Assembly: GCA_036877525.1 (NCBI GenBank)
Contig: JAZGTH010000059.1
Span: forward strand, 5,952,001-6,016,000
Direction of reading: 5' to 3'
Source: Chromobotia macracanthus
Taxonomy: Eukaryota > Chordata > Actinopteri > Cypriniformes > Botiidae
DNA length: 64,000 nucleotides
The notes below the pieces were generated by a model. That model saw only the letters and a program-made list of their open reading frames with translations. It was not told where the DNA came from and made no database searches. Shown here one piece after another: positions 25,547 to 36,557 of this stretch (position 1 is the stretch's first letter; each line of letters begins with the position of its first letter). The translations under genes and the position numbers were made by a program.

Positions 25547-26687
25547 ATGGCAGTGATAAGAGGTCTTATGTTCCTTTTCTTCGTCTTTACGGTGGAGAAT
25601 GCAGCAGGTAACCAAAACATTTATTTACTGTTGCAACCACAAAGCCAGCAAAACTTTGACTATTTTGTTACTGGATCACAGGAAATGTGCAATCGAATAG
25701 TGTCATGATTTTTGATGAGATTTGTTGTGTCATATACACAGAAGCACAGAATAGATCGCTACAATAAATAACTGAAATCTTTCCTTATTGTGAGTATTTC
25801 AAAACTAATATTTAATTTACTGTGTAGCTAAAAAATGCCCATTTGGATGGACACCTTTTGGTGTAGAATGCTACAGATTCTTCCCTCAGACAGTTAACTG
25901 GGCCACAGCAGAGGTATTGTTATTTAGAAACTATTCAAGAACACTTCATTTCCTGTCAGGATCTACACAGGTTTGGAGGTAAAAAAATTGATTTTGGATT
26001 GACTATAAAAATTCCCTCTCTTTAGAAAAACTGTCAAAGCCTTGATGCAAATCTTGCATCTGTGAGCAGTAAAGTACAAAATGACTTTCTCCTGAGTCTG
26101 GTGCCTGTTTCCACACGTGCTTGGATTGGAGGTCATGATGGTGAGGTGGTAAGTTACTCTGCTGCTGTAGGTTAAACAGACTAGCTAGACTAGAGTTTGC
26201 TTTTAAAATAAAACTAGGTTTCTATTAGGGGTGTGAATCTGGGTAGTGAGTGAGGGTAGTCTGTGAGTACAAAACTGAACTCTTCCTAATGACACTACAC
26301 ACTCATTAGGATGGACAGTGGCTGTGGAGTGATGGATCTTCCTTTGGCTACATCAACTGGTGCCCTCAAGAACCAAACAATTATGAAGACCCTGAGAACT
26401 GCATTGAGATTAACTTTACCAGTAAGAATTTATCATTATCATTTATTTTCAGTTGTATAATTTTGTATTAATATGATGTAGGTTGGTTTGCATGTCACAA
26501 AATGGTAAATATTTTCCGCTATTTCTAGACTGATTTATAGATTTATAGTTTGTTTTTTTCAGATGGTAACGATAAGTAACAATCTCATATCTAATTTTCA
26601 AATTTTATCTTGTCTACAGGTAGCCGTTGCTGGAATGATAAGTCCTGTTCGTGGAGCCTGAGTTACATTTGTGCTCAACAAAGCTGA
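25547..26687 (+). CDS. Secreted C-type lectin, array copy 1
   Basis: Coding exons 25547-25607, 25828-25913, 26026-26148, 26310-26421 and 26620-26687 give 149 aa. Residues 1-20 are a hydrophobic signal peptide (MAVIRGLMFLFFVFTVENAA). The rest is one long-form C-type lectin domain: CPFGW (24-28), ECYRF (34-38), WIGG (82-85), the Ca/sugar loop EPN (111-113) with E119-N120, and WND (132-134). EPN plus WND predicts Ca-dependent mannose/GlcNAc-type binding in this family. There are eight Cys: the usual six plus C108 and C131, which I infer form an extra disulfide as in several fish lectin-fold proteins. N125-F-T is a glycosylation sequon. Start choice: it is the first ATG of the exon and opens the signal peptide. 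It is related to fish ladderlectin-type secreted lectins; the exact family name is not resolved. It is likely to act in mucosal or serum innate recognition (inference). Confidence 0.9.
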
Positions 26688-26813
26688 GATCATAAGAAGT
26701 CATACTGCTTCAAAAGTACTTTGATTGTAATACATACTAGATCTACTATATACATTTTTCGGATCTCTAAACTTCAATATCTTAACAAACTTTTCTGAAA
26801 TATTCATCAAATC

Positions 26814-26819
26814 AATAAA
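26814..26819 (+). terminator. Lectin copy 1 polyadenylation signal
   Basis: AATAAA lies about 130 nt after the stop, in the block CAAATCAATAAAAG that is conserved in the other array copies. Confidence 0.75.
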
Positions 26820-26829
26820 AGTATTTAGT

Positions 26830-27830
26830 ATTTATTATCCAAAACTGTGAATTGTGGAATCAAAATGTAATCATGTAAAACAATAAGTACATATTGTGTC
26901 GCAAAGGCTTTCAGAAATGTACAGGTTGTGTTTACATTAACACAATATCAAACATATTGAGAAAAATAATAAGCAAAACAATTGTATACTTTCTGGAAAA
27001 TATTTAAGTAAACATTAACTTCTGATGGCCCAAAACTGATCACACTTGTAAAACAGCTAGTTTTACATTTTAAACCTGATTATATATTATATGATAAATG
27101 TATTTTTCATACTAATGGCAAGATAAATGCTTTTTAAATCACTCTTAAAGGAACTACATTAATTATTACATCAATTATTGTAATTACTACATAAATTATT
27201 AATTATGTATCGCTTTGCGTTTTCCTCACCTTGTAAGTCGCTTTGGATAGAAAAATCTGTTAAATGCCTATAAATGTAAATGTAAACTACATTAAACTGT
27301 TACACTGCTGTAATGTGGGCTGCAGTCATCACATTAGGAAATACATTTGCATTGTCTAAATACATCACAAATCCACAAGGAGTATTTTCATATTTTATTT
27401 TGTATGTGCTTTGCCAAATGTAAATGGACACTTTCAGCCTGCTGGATTGTTTAAATTCTATTATTGTACGTTTAAAACGTACAAAACTTGCCATGAAGCC
27501 CTCAAGTGGTTCCATGCAAAAATATTGAGTAGTTTCTACATTGAACAGTTTAGTGGTATGAACGAAAAAATATCTGTAGTTTATGCAAATAACAATTTAG
27601 TTATTCGTACAAGAAAAAATGAATTAAGGTTGACCAAAATTTGAGAAAAGCTATTACTGAACCAGCTTCTTTTAGGAACACCTGCTTAATTATTCATGAG
27701 CAAACCCAAATATCAAATCAGCCAATCATGTGTCAGCATTTGTGTAGACTTTATTAATACTTTTCAAACTCTCTGCATATTCAGAATATTAATAAATTAC
27801 ATGATGTTCAAAATCAGGGCTATGCATTCA
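26830..27830. other. Spacer after lectin copy 1, SINE tail at 27220-27285
   Basis: No gene. It contains the SINE tail GTAAGTCGCTTTGGATAGAA with AAATGTAAATG repeats (27230-27290), a segment resembling part of the vangl1 3'UTR (27405-27465), and AT-rich sequence. The 77-aa open frame at 27411-27644 has no recognisable feature. Confidence 0.5.
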
Positions 27831-28345
27831 AAATAGGTTTTCCCAACAGGTTTTTATACATGTTAATTAATAATTATCATCAGTGATTATTCTGGATCAC
27901 TATACATACACATAAAAAGTTAATGATTGTTCACTTATTATCTGATCAGCACCTTTCTCAGAAGTTTCCTTGATGAAACACAATCATGTTACTTTATCTT
28001 TATGAATAAAAGCATAAAGTGGGACTCCTCATGGAGCTTCAGACGATCCTTAATGAAGTTCTGAAAACAAACAATCTGACAAAAGGTGAATTGTTTGAAA
28101 CATTGATCTTACTGAACCAATGTCCTGTTTTTTCTGCTTAATAATGTTTAGAATTATCATGGCAGCGATACGAGGTCTTATGCTCCTTTGTTTTCACTGT
28201 GGAGCAGGAAACCAAAACATTTATTTATCATTGCAACCACAAGTTCCACAAACCTCTGACAGACTATTTTGTTTCTTAATAGGATCACAGGAAATGTGCA
28301 ACAGTAATCAATACAACAGTGCCATGATTATGACAAAATGATAAA
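27830..28345 (+). pseudogene. Truncated lectin pseudogene (5' end only)
   Basis: The upstream flank (AAAATAGGTTTTC.. ATCAGTGATTATTCTGGAT), the promoter-proximal block (GGGACTCCTCATGGAGCTTC, 28021-28040) and the signal-peptide exon (ATG at 28139-28141) of the array are recognisable. They are damaged: the TATA word is altered to ATAAAAGCATAAAG, the signal exon has small deletions that remove most of its second half, and the donor GCAGGTAACC reads GCAGGAAACC, losing the GT. Intron 2 sequence follows for about 130 bp and then all homology stops. No lectin-domain exons remain, so it is dead. A solo LTR sits 60 bp downstream. Confidence 0.85.
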
Positions 28346-28401
28346 CTTGTGAGCAACACTTGTGAATCTAAATCAAAATGTCACAATAATTTCAGTGTTA
28401 T

Positions 28402-28727
28402 TGTCATGATCCGTCTTTAATGTTTAGGGACTTTTAAGTTGAAGTGCTTGTTCCTGTGTTCATTTCTTATTTCCTGGGTTGATTTGTAGTCCTTTGTAGT
28501 TTCTTTGTTGATTGGTGCCATTGATTGGTTCACAGATGTTCCTTGTTGGTCTTGTTTTTCCTGCTTAGTGTACCTTTATATATCCCAGTGTTTTGTGCTT
28601 CAGCTGTCAGTTGTTGGTTGTATGATTTATCTCTTTTGTAGTTTCTGTTTCCTGTGAATTTCTTGTTATTGGGTTTAATTCAATTCTTTTGCACATGGAT
28701 TCAGGCTGTTTTGTTTACAGCGTTACA
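28402..28727. mobile_element. Solo LTR with 5-bp target-site duplication
   Basis: A 326-bp element begins TGTCATGATCC and ends CAGCGTTACA (TG..CA termini, TGT/ACA inverted ends). It is flanked on both sides by the identical pentamer GTTAT (28397-28401 and 28728-28732). A TATATA word lies inside at 28577. No internal retroviral or gypsy sequence adjoins it, so it is a recombined solo LTR. The superfamily cannot be fixed, because 5-bp duplications fit gypsy, copia and several ERVs. Confidence 0.85.
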
Positions 28728-28732
28728 GTTAT

Positions 28733-29912
28733 AGCAATATTTTTTGCATCCTCTGCTGAAAAAAACAGCTAAAACCGGCCTAAGCCGGTTAGTTAAATTA
28801 GGTCCCAATTAGTGTACACCTGCATGTTCATGACTGATTTTTCTTATTACTGTACTGATCATAAACTTTAAGAAGAAGAGCCATAGGAGAATCTAAGACT
28901 AAAACTCAAGGAGACATATTGTCTTTCCCCTGACCTTGTGACTAAACCCAACTTACGAATGATCAGAAGACCACATTTATTTATTTGCAGGCCCCAAACG
29001 TTCTGATAGATCCAGCTATGACTGACAAACGTTCTAGATTCTTTAGATCCAAGGTGAAGAGTTAACACTTCTACTGAACCACAAGGCAGATACAGAAATG
29101 GTGGGAAAACAGCAGACAGGAGACTAACTGTTAATGGAATAAAATAAGAAGAGTTTATTGAATACTCTTAGTTGCATTTCAAAGACTTCATCTGACTAGT
29201 AACAGATGTACAGATATTATCAAACCAAGCACAGACAGTGAAATCTACTCCTTCACAACACTGTCCCGTGACAACATTAAAAACCTTGAGGTGGAAACCA
29301 TTGCCATTACTTGTGAAGATAATACAGGCCCAACGTAGAGTTAAGTAACATTAATAAGAGTAATGTGGAATAGAACCGGTAGAATGAAATGAATATATGA
29401 AAAACTGAAAATATAAAAATGAATAAAGAGTAATAAGGATAAGAAAATAAGAAATTAAATATTTTAAATTAAACACAGATTTGTGTCTTTACCCTTGAGC
29501 CAGAATTTCAGTCATTTCTCAAATACATACACACACATCAGTTATTTTTAAGATGCTAAGATCCGTCAACACAAACATTCATACAACAGACAACAAACAG
29601 TATACAATATTTTTTCCTACAATATTTTAAGGTACTAAAACTCAATTATTGTAAGGTGACATTCCCTTATGTAGAAGAAGATTCTGATTTGAAAAATAAC
29701 AGAAATAACTCAGATAAGTGTTCAACCTTTACACAGCTTTAGCAACACGTATAGCTTTGCATACGGCATTAGAGAAATTTTTAATCATTCTTCTTGACAG
29801 ATTTGCTCCAGGTTTTTCATGGTGAAATTTTTATGTACCATTTGTTATCAAGTTACATGAGAATTTCTGAAGGATCTGAATACTTTTTAATACTTTTATA
29901 TATTATCAGTAC
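28733..29912. other. Spacer between solo LTR and duplicated lectin unit
   Basis: No gene. It has a short palindrome-like MITE fragment, AACCGGCCTAAGCCGGTTAG (28773-28792). At 29700-29830 a decayed repeat (ATTCTTCTTGACAGATTTGC) resembles 30460-30600 in the lectin unit. The rest is unassigned AT-rich sequence. Confidence 0.45.
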
Positions 29913-30725
29913 ACAAAACAGGTTTTCTGTCATAAGACATAAATGATTATCTTGGATGCGAACATGCATGAGGAAGTTTAAGATCAGTTATTTGTTCTCT
30001 GGTCAGTTCCTTTCCTCAGAAGTACTACAGTTTCCTTGTACAAACTGTACACAGATCCTGCAAAGTTTTCATAAGAAGGTTATCTTTTTATTTACAAGAG
30101 AACATGATATTATTAATTGTAGTATCTACAATGCAGCCGGCAGAGTATACAGACATCAAACAGAGTTCACCAGTCCTGTATAAGTAGCAATTTAGCCTAG
30201 TGTAGATAACAACAGATATTAAATTTAATACTACTTATTTGTGATGCGCAGTTAAAATAAAATGTAACCCATATAAGTATTATATGTTGCTGAATTGCAA
30301 ATGGTACATTGACAATTTAATTAGTCTGATATTTTGTTTTAATAAGCTGGAACACAAAATCAATATTGCAAAATAATATTACATCTATCGTGGGAAATAT
30401 TGTTGTAAAAACTGAAATAACTCACATATGAATTCAACCCTCATGCACTGATATTTGGTGAAGCCACTTTTAGTTTGCTTTAAGTCTTTAGGATTGCATA
30501 TGTACAGCTTTTCACAAAGTTTTACAGTAATTCTGACTCATTTTTGTTGACAGATTTGTCCCCCACATTTGAATTTTATTATATGTTTATTTATGCACAA
30601 ATTCTTTAAAGTACCACCCAAAATTCCAAGTTATCAAAGTTATTTGGAACGGATGTTTATGCAAGCCAAATTTACCTTTCCTATCATCTAATAATCATGT
30701 AATGTATTCCTCCTTAATTTTACAG

Positions 30726-30799
30726 TATAAAAGTGAGGCTCCTCATTGGAAATTCAAACAATCTTCGTTGGATATCTGAAAGCAACGATCTGAAAAACG
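30726..30799 (+). promoter_or_regulatory. Lectin copy 2 TATA box and non-coding exon 1
   Basis: TATAAAAG lies at 30726-30733; the leader exon ends at 30799 with donor GTGAGT. It is the same arrangement as copy 1. Confidence 0.75.
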
Positions 30800-30917
30800 G
30801 TGAGTTGTTTAAAACATTCACGTGAATGCTAAACTTTTGTCATTAATAATCACTAACAGCATGTTCATGTGAGTGCAGCTATATTACTCTTCCTGATTAT
30901 TCATTTTCAGGTGTATC

Positions 30918-32080
30918 ATGGCGATGATAAGAGGTCTTATGCTCCTTTTCTTCGTCTTTACGGTGGAAAATGCAGCAGGTAACCAAAACATTTATTTACT
31001 GTTGCAACCACAAAGTTCCACAAAACTTTGACAAACTGTTTTTAGTAGGATCACAGGAATGGGCAACATTAATCAATAGAATCGCATCATGATTATGAGA
31101 GATTTGTGTCTAAAGCACAGAACACAGGAACATAAAGTTAAACAGAATTACAAACATTTTCTACTGTTAGTATTACAAGCCCTCTAATATTTATTTTTCT
31201 GTGTAGCTAAATCCTGCCCATTTGGATGGACACCTTTTGGTGTAGAATGCTACAGATTCTTCCCTCAGACAGTTAACTGGGCCACAGCAGAGGTATTGTT
31301 ATTTAGAAACTATTCAAGAACACTTCATTTCCTGTCAGGATCTACACAGGTTTGGATGTAAAAAAATTGATTTTGGATTGACTATAAAAATTCCCTCTCT
31401 TTAGAAAAACTGTGAAAGCCTTGATGCAAATCTTGCATCTGTGAGCAGTAAAGTACAAAATGACTTTCTCCTGAGTCTGGTGCCTGTTTCCACACGTGCT
31501 TGGATTGGAGGTCATGATGGTGAGGTGGTAAGTTGCTCTGCTTTGAAATAGTAACGTAAAGCAGTTGTGCTGTGTGGCTTAGACGGATTGGTCTGGCTAA
31601 TAATAACTTCTTATTATGTTATTATGTTAAAATGTACTGAATTTCATCTTTAATAGAGTGTGAGTACAGTAGTGAACTTTCTAATGATTTGCCCCATTCA
31701 TTAGGATGGACAATGGATGTGGACAGACGGATCTCCCTTTGATTACATCAACTGGTGCCCTCAAGAGCCCAATAATCTTGGTCGCCCCGAGAACTGCCTG
31801 GAGGTTAACCTCTCCAGTAAGAATAAATCCTATCATTACTTTTTAATTTACAGTTTATTTATTTATTTACTTTACTTTTATGGCATGATACAGGCTGTAT
31901 AAAATATTAAATATTTCTTTCTTTTCATAACTGGTTTATGGATATGCTACCTTCTTTATCAAACTATGACCATAATGATTACAACTTATATCATTTTGAT
32001 CTTGTCCTGCAGGTAACCACTGCTGGAATGATCAGCCCTGCTCAGACCCAATGGGCTATATTTGTGCTAAAGACCACTGA
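30918..32080 (+). CDS. Secreted C-type lectin, array copy 2
   Basis: Coding exons 30918-30978, 31207-31292, 31405-31527, 31705-31816 and 32013-32080 give 149 aa with a signal peptide at 1-20. The single long-form lectin domain keeps eight Cys, WIGG, EPN (111-113), E119-N120 and WND (132-134), so calcium and mannose-type sugar binding is predicted. The sequon is N125-L-S. Compared with copy 1, exons 3-4 and their shared intron are almost identical, but the loop exon (91-127) differs at many sites (PFDYIN, NNLGRPENCLEVNLS). It ends ..GYICAKDH. Poly(A) signal AATAAA at 32202-32207. It differs from copy 3 by about seven amino acids. Expression and ligand are unknown. Confidence 0.9.
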
Positions 32081-32201
32081 GATCGTAAGAAGTCATTCAG
32101 CTTCAAAAGTACTTTGATTGTACAGCATCTCTATGCATTTTTCTGATCGTCTCTCTAAACTTCAATATCTTAATGATCTTTTCTGAAATACTCCTCAAAT
32201 C

Positions 32202-32207
32202 AATAAA
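32202..32207 (+). terminator. Lectin copy 2 polyadenylation signal
   Basis: AATAAA about 120 nt after the stop codon, in the same conserved block as in copies 1 and 3. Confidence 0.75.
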
Positions 32208-32361
32208 AGCATTTATAAAGCAAATTGTGTGAAGCATGGTATCAAAATTTAGACATTTAAAACCCATAAGTATTTTGCATTAAATGAGAGTTTGAAAATG
32301 AGGCAATAAAACATCAAACATAGTAAGAAAAATAATTTTAACATTTTAATTTTGGACAATA

Positions 32362-32520
32362 CTCATAATTTCTGCAAACGGAAAGACGACCTGGCGACTG
32401 GTGCAGCAGTGCTGCCCGCTGCTCTGTGTGTGTGTTCACTCCTCACCAGTGATGGGTTAAATGAAGAAGTCACATTTTGGATATGGGTTACCATATCTGA
32501 CAACATATGTCACTTTCACT
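32362..32520. repeat. Dispersed cyprinid repeat fragment (left unit)
   Basis: The text GGTGCAGCAGTGCTGCCCGC followed by TGATGGGTTAAATG and ATGGGTTACCATATCTG matches a repeat I recognise as common in cyprinid genomes; GATGGGTTAAATGCAGAGGT recurs at 56738. It is duplicated at 36229-36387. Confidence 0.5.
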
Positions 32521-32529
32521 GTGTTGGAT

Positions 32530-32690
32530 TATATATATTTATTTATTTGACTGACACCTTTATAAGTCAAAGCAACTTCCAGTTCATCCAAGTTATACAT
32601 TTTTAACCAGCTCATGTGTTCCTTGGGAATCAAACCCACAGCCTTTTGCACACCTAATGCAGTTCTCTACCAGCTGAGCTACAGGAACAA
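32530..32690 (-). mobile_element. tRNA-derived SINE (left unit)
   Basis: On the minus strand: A-box TAGCTCAGCTGG (plus 32670-32681), B-box GGTTTGATTCC (plus 32626-32636), and a body ending AGTTGCTTTGACTTATAAAG. It was present before the segmental duplication, because the same copy is at 36397-36557. Confidence 0.82.
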
Positions 32691-33310
32691 TGTAGCTTAT
32701 CACATTTTATCACAACCCAGGGGTTATCACAGTTTAGGACCACATATTGTTTAACAACTTTGCAGAAATGAACTAAAGTATCAATATCGTGATCTTGATA
32801 ACTTGATCAGTTTTGAATTGTTTCCTTAAACATGAAGCTCCAGCTCTATTACATCCAAATACAGGCTACAGTTCCTGATCTTCACCTTCATGCACTTCTT
32901 TAAATGGACTGGATATTTTACAATAATGTGCCTTTCAAATGTTCTGACATTCACACATTCACAGGTCTTGAGTTGATGTTAGTATACGGTTAGGTATAAT
33001 GAGCAAATCATCACAGCCTCTTTCAAGAAAAGTCATGACATAAAGATACATTACTCCGGTCATGAGCCGGTGTTGTAGTAAAATCTGAGTTTGTACTCAT
33101 GTGCTTCTCCAGATAAAAACACAAATCAAAATATTATACATGTGCACTAAGAAGACGATCCTTATCCTGTAAACCAAATGAAATACAGTTCTTAAAAATC
33201 TTATTACAAAATACAAAACCCTCAGCATATATGACAGTAACCAAAAACAGCACAAAAAGTAAAGTCGCCTTTAACAAAACAAGAAATATATCATGGAGAC
33301 ATTATTTGAT

Positions 33311-33779
33311 ACAAATGTCTGATTGTCATATTGAAAGAAATAGTTCACAAACAAATCATTCTGATGATTAAGAAAATGACGCAGTAAAATTCATCAACCA
33401 TTTTTAAATATGATTCTGTATATGGTTCATTTCCTCCCCTTCTGTTTGGATGTTGAATGACAGTCACTGGTTGACTCAGATGTCATACTACATTCAAAAG
33501 GCAAAGTACATTTAAATACCGCACATGTAGTCAAAAATCATTACTTAACCTCATGTCAATCCAAACCTGTACGAGTTTTTCTTCTGTTGGAACACAAAAG
33601 AAGATATTTTGAGAAATCAACAGTGCTCCTCAACAGTGATCTAAACCAGCATACCCAGAGTAAGATTTGGGTTAATCAGCTCAGAGTTCAGGGTTCATGT
33701 AATAAATCAGCCCTGCTTTCTGGAACATCTTTCAGGTGTCACGGCTGTGGTGAGTTCTAAAGCACATGTACAAATGCAC
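33311..33779. other. Unduplicated spacer between lectin units
   Basis: About 470 bp lacking a counterpart after the right unit. It includes a repeat fragment at 33545-33625 (CCTCATGTCAATCCAAACCT, GGAACACAAAAGAAGATATT) of a type common in fish DNA transposons. Confidence 0.5.
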
Positions 33780-34592
33780 ACAAAACAGGTTTTCTGTCAT
33801 AAGACATAAATGATTATCTTGGATGCGAACATGCATGAGGAAGTTTAAGATCAGTTATTTGTTCTCTGGTCAGTTCCTTTCCTCAGAAGTACTACAGTTT
33901 CCTTGTACAAACTGTACACAGATCCTGCAAAGTTTTCATACGAAGGTTATCTTTTTATTTACAAGAGAACATGATATTATTAATTGTAGTATCTACAATG
34001 CAGCCGGCAGAGTATACAGACATCAAACAGAGTTCACCAGTCCTGTATAAGTAGCAATTTAGCCTAGTGTAGATAACAACAGATATTAAATTTAATACTA
34101 CTTATTTGTGATGCGCAGTTAAAATAAAATGTAACCCATATAAGTATTATATGTTGCTGAATTGCAAATGGTACATTGACAATTTAATTAGTCTGATATT
34201 TTGTTTTAATAAGCTGGAACACAAAATCAATATTGCAAAATAATATTACATCTATCGTGGAAAATATTGTTGTAAAAACTGAAATAACTCACATATGAAT
34301 TCAACCCTCATGCACTGATATTTGGTGAAGCCACTTTTAGTTTGCTTTAAGTCTTTAGGATTGCATATGTACAGCTTTGCACAAAGTTTTACAGTAATTC
34401 TGACTCATTTTTGTTGACAGATTTGTCCCCCACATTTGAATTTTATTATATGTTTATTTATGCACAAATTCTTTAAAGTACCACCCAAAATTCCAAGTTA
34501 TCAAAGTTATTTGGAACGGATGTTTATGCAAGCCAAATTTACCTTTCCTATCATCTAATAATCATGTAATTTATTCCTCCTTAATTTTACAG

Positions 34593-34666
34593 TATAAAAG
34601 TGAGGCTCCTCACTGGAAATTCAAACAATCTTCGTTGGATATCTGAAAGCAACGATCTGAAAAACG
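34593..34666 (+). promoter_or_regulatory. Lectin copy 3 TATA box and non-coding exon 1
   Basis: TATAAAAG lies at 34593-34600; the leader exon ends at 34666 with donor GTGAGT. Confidence 0.75.
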
Positions 34667-34784
34667 GTGAGTTGTTTAAAACATTCACGTGAATGCTAAA
34701 CTTTTGTCATTAATAATCACTAACAGCATGTTCATGTGAGTGCAGCTATATTACTCTTCCTGATTATTCATTTTCAGGTGTATC

Positions 34785-35947
34785 ATGGCGATGATAAGAG
34801 GTCTTATGCTCCTTTTCTTCGTCTTTACGGTGGAAAATGCAGCAGGTAACCAAAACATTTATTTACTGTTGCAACCACAAAGTTCCACAAAACTTTGACA
34901 AACTGTTTTTAGTAGGATCACAGGAATGGGCAACATTAATCAATAGAATCGCATCATGATTATGAGAGATTTGTGTCTAAAGCACAGAACACAGGAACAT
35001 AAAGTTAAACAGAATTACAAACATTTTCTACTGTTAGTATTACAAGCCCTCTAATATTTATTTTTCTGTGTAGCTAAATCCTGCCCATTTGGATGGACAC
35101 CTTTTGGTGTAGAATGCTACAGATTCTTCCCTCAGACAGTTAACTGGGCCACAGCAGAGGTATTGTTATTTAGAAACTATTCAAGAACACTTCGTTTCCT
35201 GTCAGGATCTACACAGGTTTGGATGTAAAAAAATTGATTTTGGATTGACTATAAAAATTCCCTCTCTTTAGAAAAACTGTCAAAGCCTTGATGCAAATCT
35301 TGCATCTGTGAGCAGTAAAGTACAAAATGACTTTCTCCTGAGTCTGGTGCCTGTTTCCACACGTGCTTGGATTGGAGGTCATGATGGTGAGGTGGTAAGT
35401 TGCTCTGCTTTGAAATAGTAACGTAAAGCAGTTGTGCTGTGTGGCTTAGACGGATTGGTCTGGCTAATAATAACTTCTTATTATGTTATTATGTTAAAAT
35501 GTACTGAATTTCATCTTTAATAGAGTGTGAGTACAGTAGTGAACTTTCTAATGATTTGCCCTATTCATTAGGATGGACAATGGATGTGGACAGATGGATC
35601 TCCCTTTGACTACACCAACTGGTGCCCTCCAGAGCCCAATAATCTTGGTCGCCCCGAGAACTGCCTGGAGATTAACCACACCAGTAAGAATAAATCCTAT
35701 CATTACTTTTTAATTTACAGTTTATTTATTTATTTACTTTACTTTTATGGCATGATACAGGCTGTATAAAATATTAAATATTTCTTTCTTTTCATAACTG
35801 GTTTATGGATATGCTACCTTCTTTATCAAACTATGACCATAATGATTACAACTTATATCATTTTGATCTTGTCCTGCAGGTAACCGCTGCTGGAATGATC
35901 AGCCCTGCTCAGACCCAATGGGCTATATTTGTGCCAAAGACCACTGA
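34785..35947 (+). CDS. Secreted C-type lectin, array copy 3
   Basis: Coding exons 34785-34845, 35074-35159, 35272-35394, 35572-35683 and 35880-35947 give 149 aa. The architecture matches copy 2: signal peptide 1-20, long-form lectin domain with eight Cys, EPN at 111-113, WND at 132-134. Differences from copy 2 read from the codons are E53Q, I105T, Q110P, V124I, L126H, S127T and H130R. Five of the seven are in the loop exon and H130R is just after it; only three silent changes were seen. The sequon is kept as N125-H-T. Poly(A) signal at 36069-36074. It is intact and predicted to be secreted and calcium-binding, with a possible shift in sugar preference (inference). Confidence 0.9.
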
Positions 35948-36068
35948 GATCATAAGAAGTCATTCAGCTTCAAAAGTACTTTGATTGTACAGCATCTCTA
36001 TGCATTTTTCTGATCGTCTCTCTAAACTTCAATATCTTAATGATCTTTTCTGAAATACTCCTCAAATC

Positions 36069-36074
36069 AATAAA
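36069..36074 (+). terminator. Lectin copy 3 polyadenylation signal
   Basis: AATAAA at the position equivalent to the signals of copies 1 and 2. Confidence 0.75.
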
Positions 36075-36396
36075 AGCATTTATAAAGCAAATTGTGTGAA
36101 GCATGGTATCAAAATTTAGACATTTAAAACCCATAAGTATTTTGCATTAAATGAGAGTTTGAAAATGAGGCAATAAAACATCAAACATAGTAAGAAAAAT
36201 AATTTTAACATTTTAATTTTGGACAATACTCATAATTTCTGCAAACGGAAAGACGACCTGGCGACTGGTGCAGCAGTGCTGCCCGCTGCTCTGTGTGTGT
36301 GTTCACTCCTCACTAGTGATGGGTTAAATGAAAAAGTCACATTTTGGATATGGGTTACCATATCTGACAACATATGTCACTTTCACTGTGTTGGAT

Positions 36397-36557
36397 TATA
36401 TATATTTATTTATTTGACTGACACCTTTATAAGTCAAAGCAACTTCCAGTTCATCCAAGTTATACATTTTTAACCAGCTCATGTGTTCCTTGGGAATCAA
36501 ACCCACAGCCTTTTGCACACCTAATGCAGTTCTCTACCAGCTGAGCTACAGGAACAA
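36397..36557 (-). mobile_element. tRNA-derived SINE (right unit)
   Basis: Duplicate of the SINE at 32530-32690, with the same boxes and orientation. It is carried by the segmental duplication and is not an independent insertion. Confidence 0.82.

Larger units (their letters stand above)
29913..33310 (+). repeat. Tandem segmental duplication, left unit
   Basis: About 3.4 kb nearly identical to 33780-37177 at a constant offset of 3867 bp, covering the upstream flank, the lectin gene, its 3' flank, a SINE and about 600 bp beyond. By eye I count of the order of 15 to 20 substitutions outside coding sequence. The two units are separated by about 470 bp of unduplicated DNA (33311-33779). Confidence 0.92.

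Noticed and set aside
27411..27644. 77-aa plus-strand frame
   Set aside because: It overlaps a segment repeated in the vangl1 3'UTR, with no domain or start context.
29956..34050. Two near-identical 75-aa proteins (29956-30183 and 33823-34050)
   Set aside because: Their similarity comes only from the segmental duplication; the frame lies in the lectin upstream flank, has no conserved feature and is broken in the third unit.
32352..36473. Duplicated 84-aa proteins after lectin copies 2 and 3
   Set aside because: The frames run through a dispersed repeat and a SINE.
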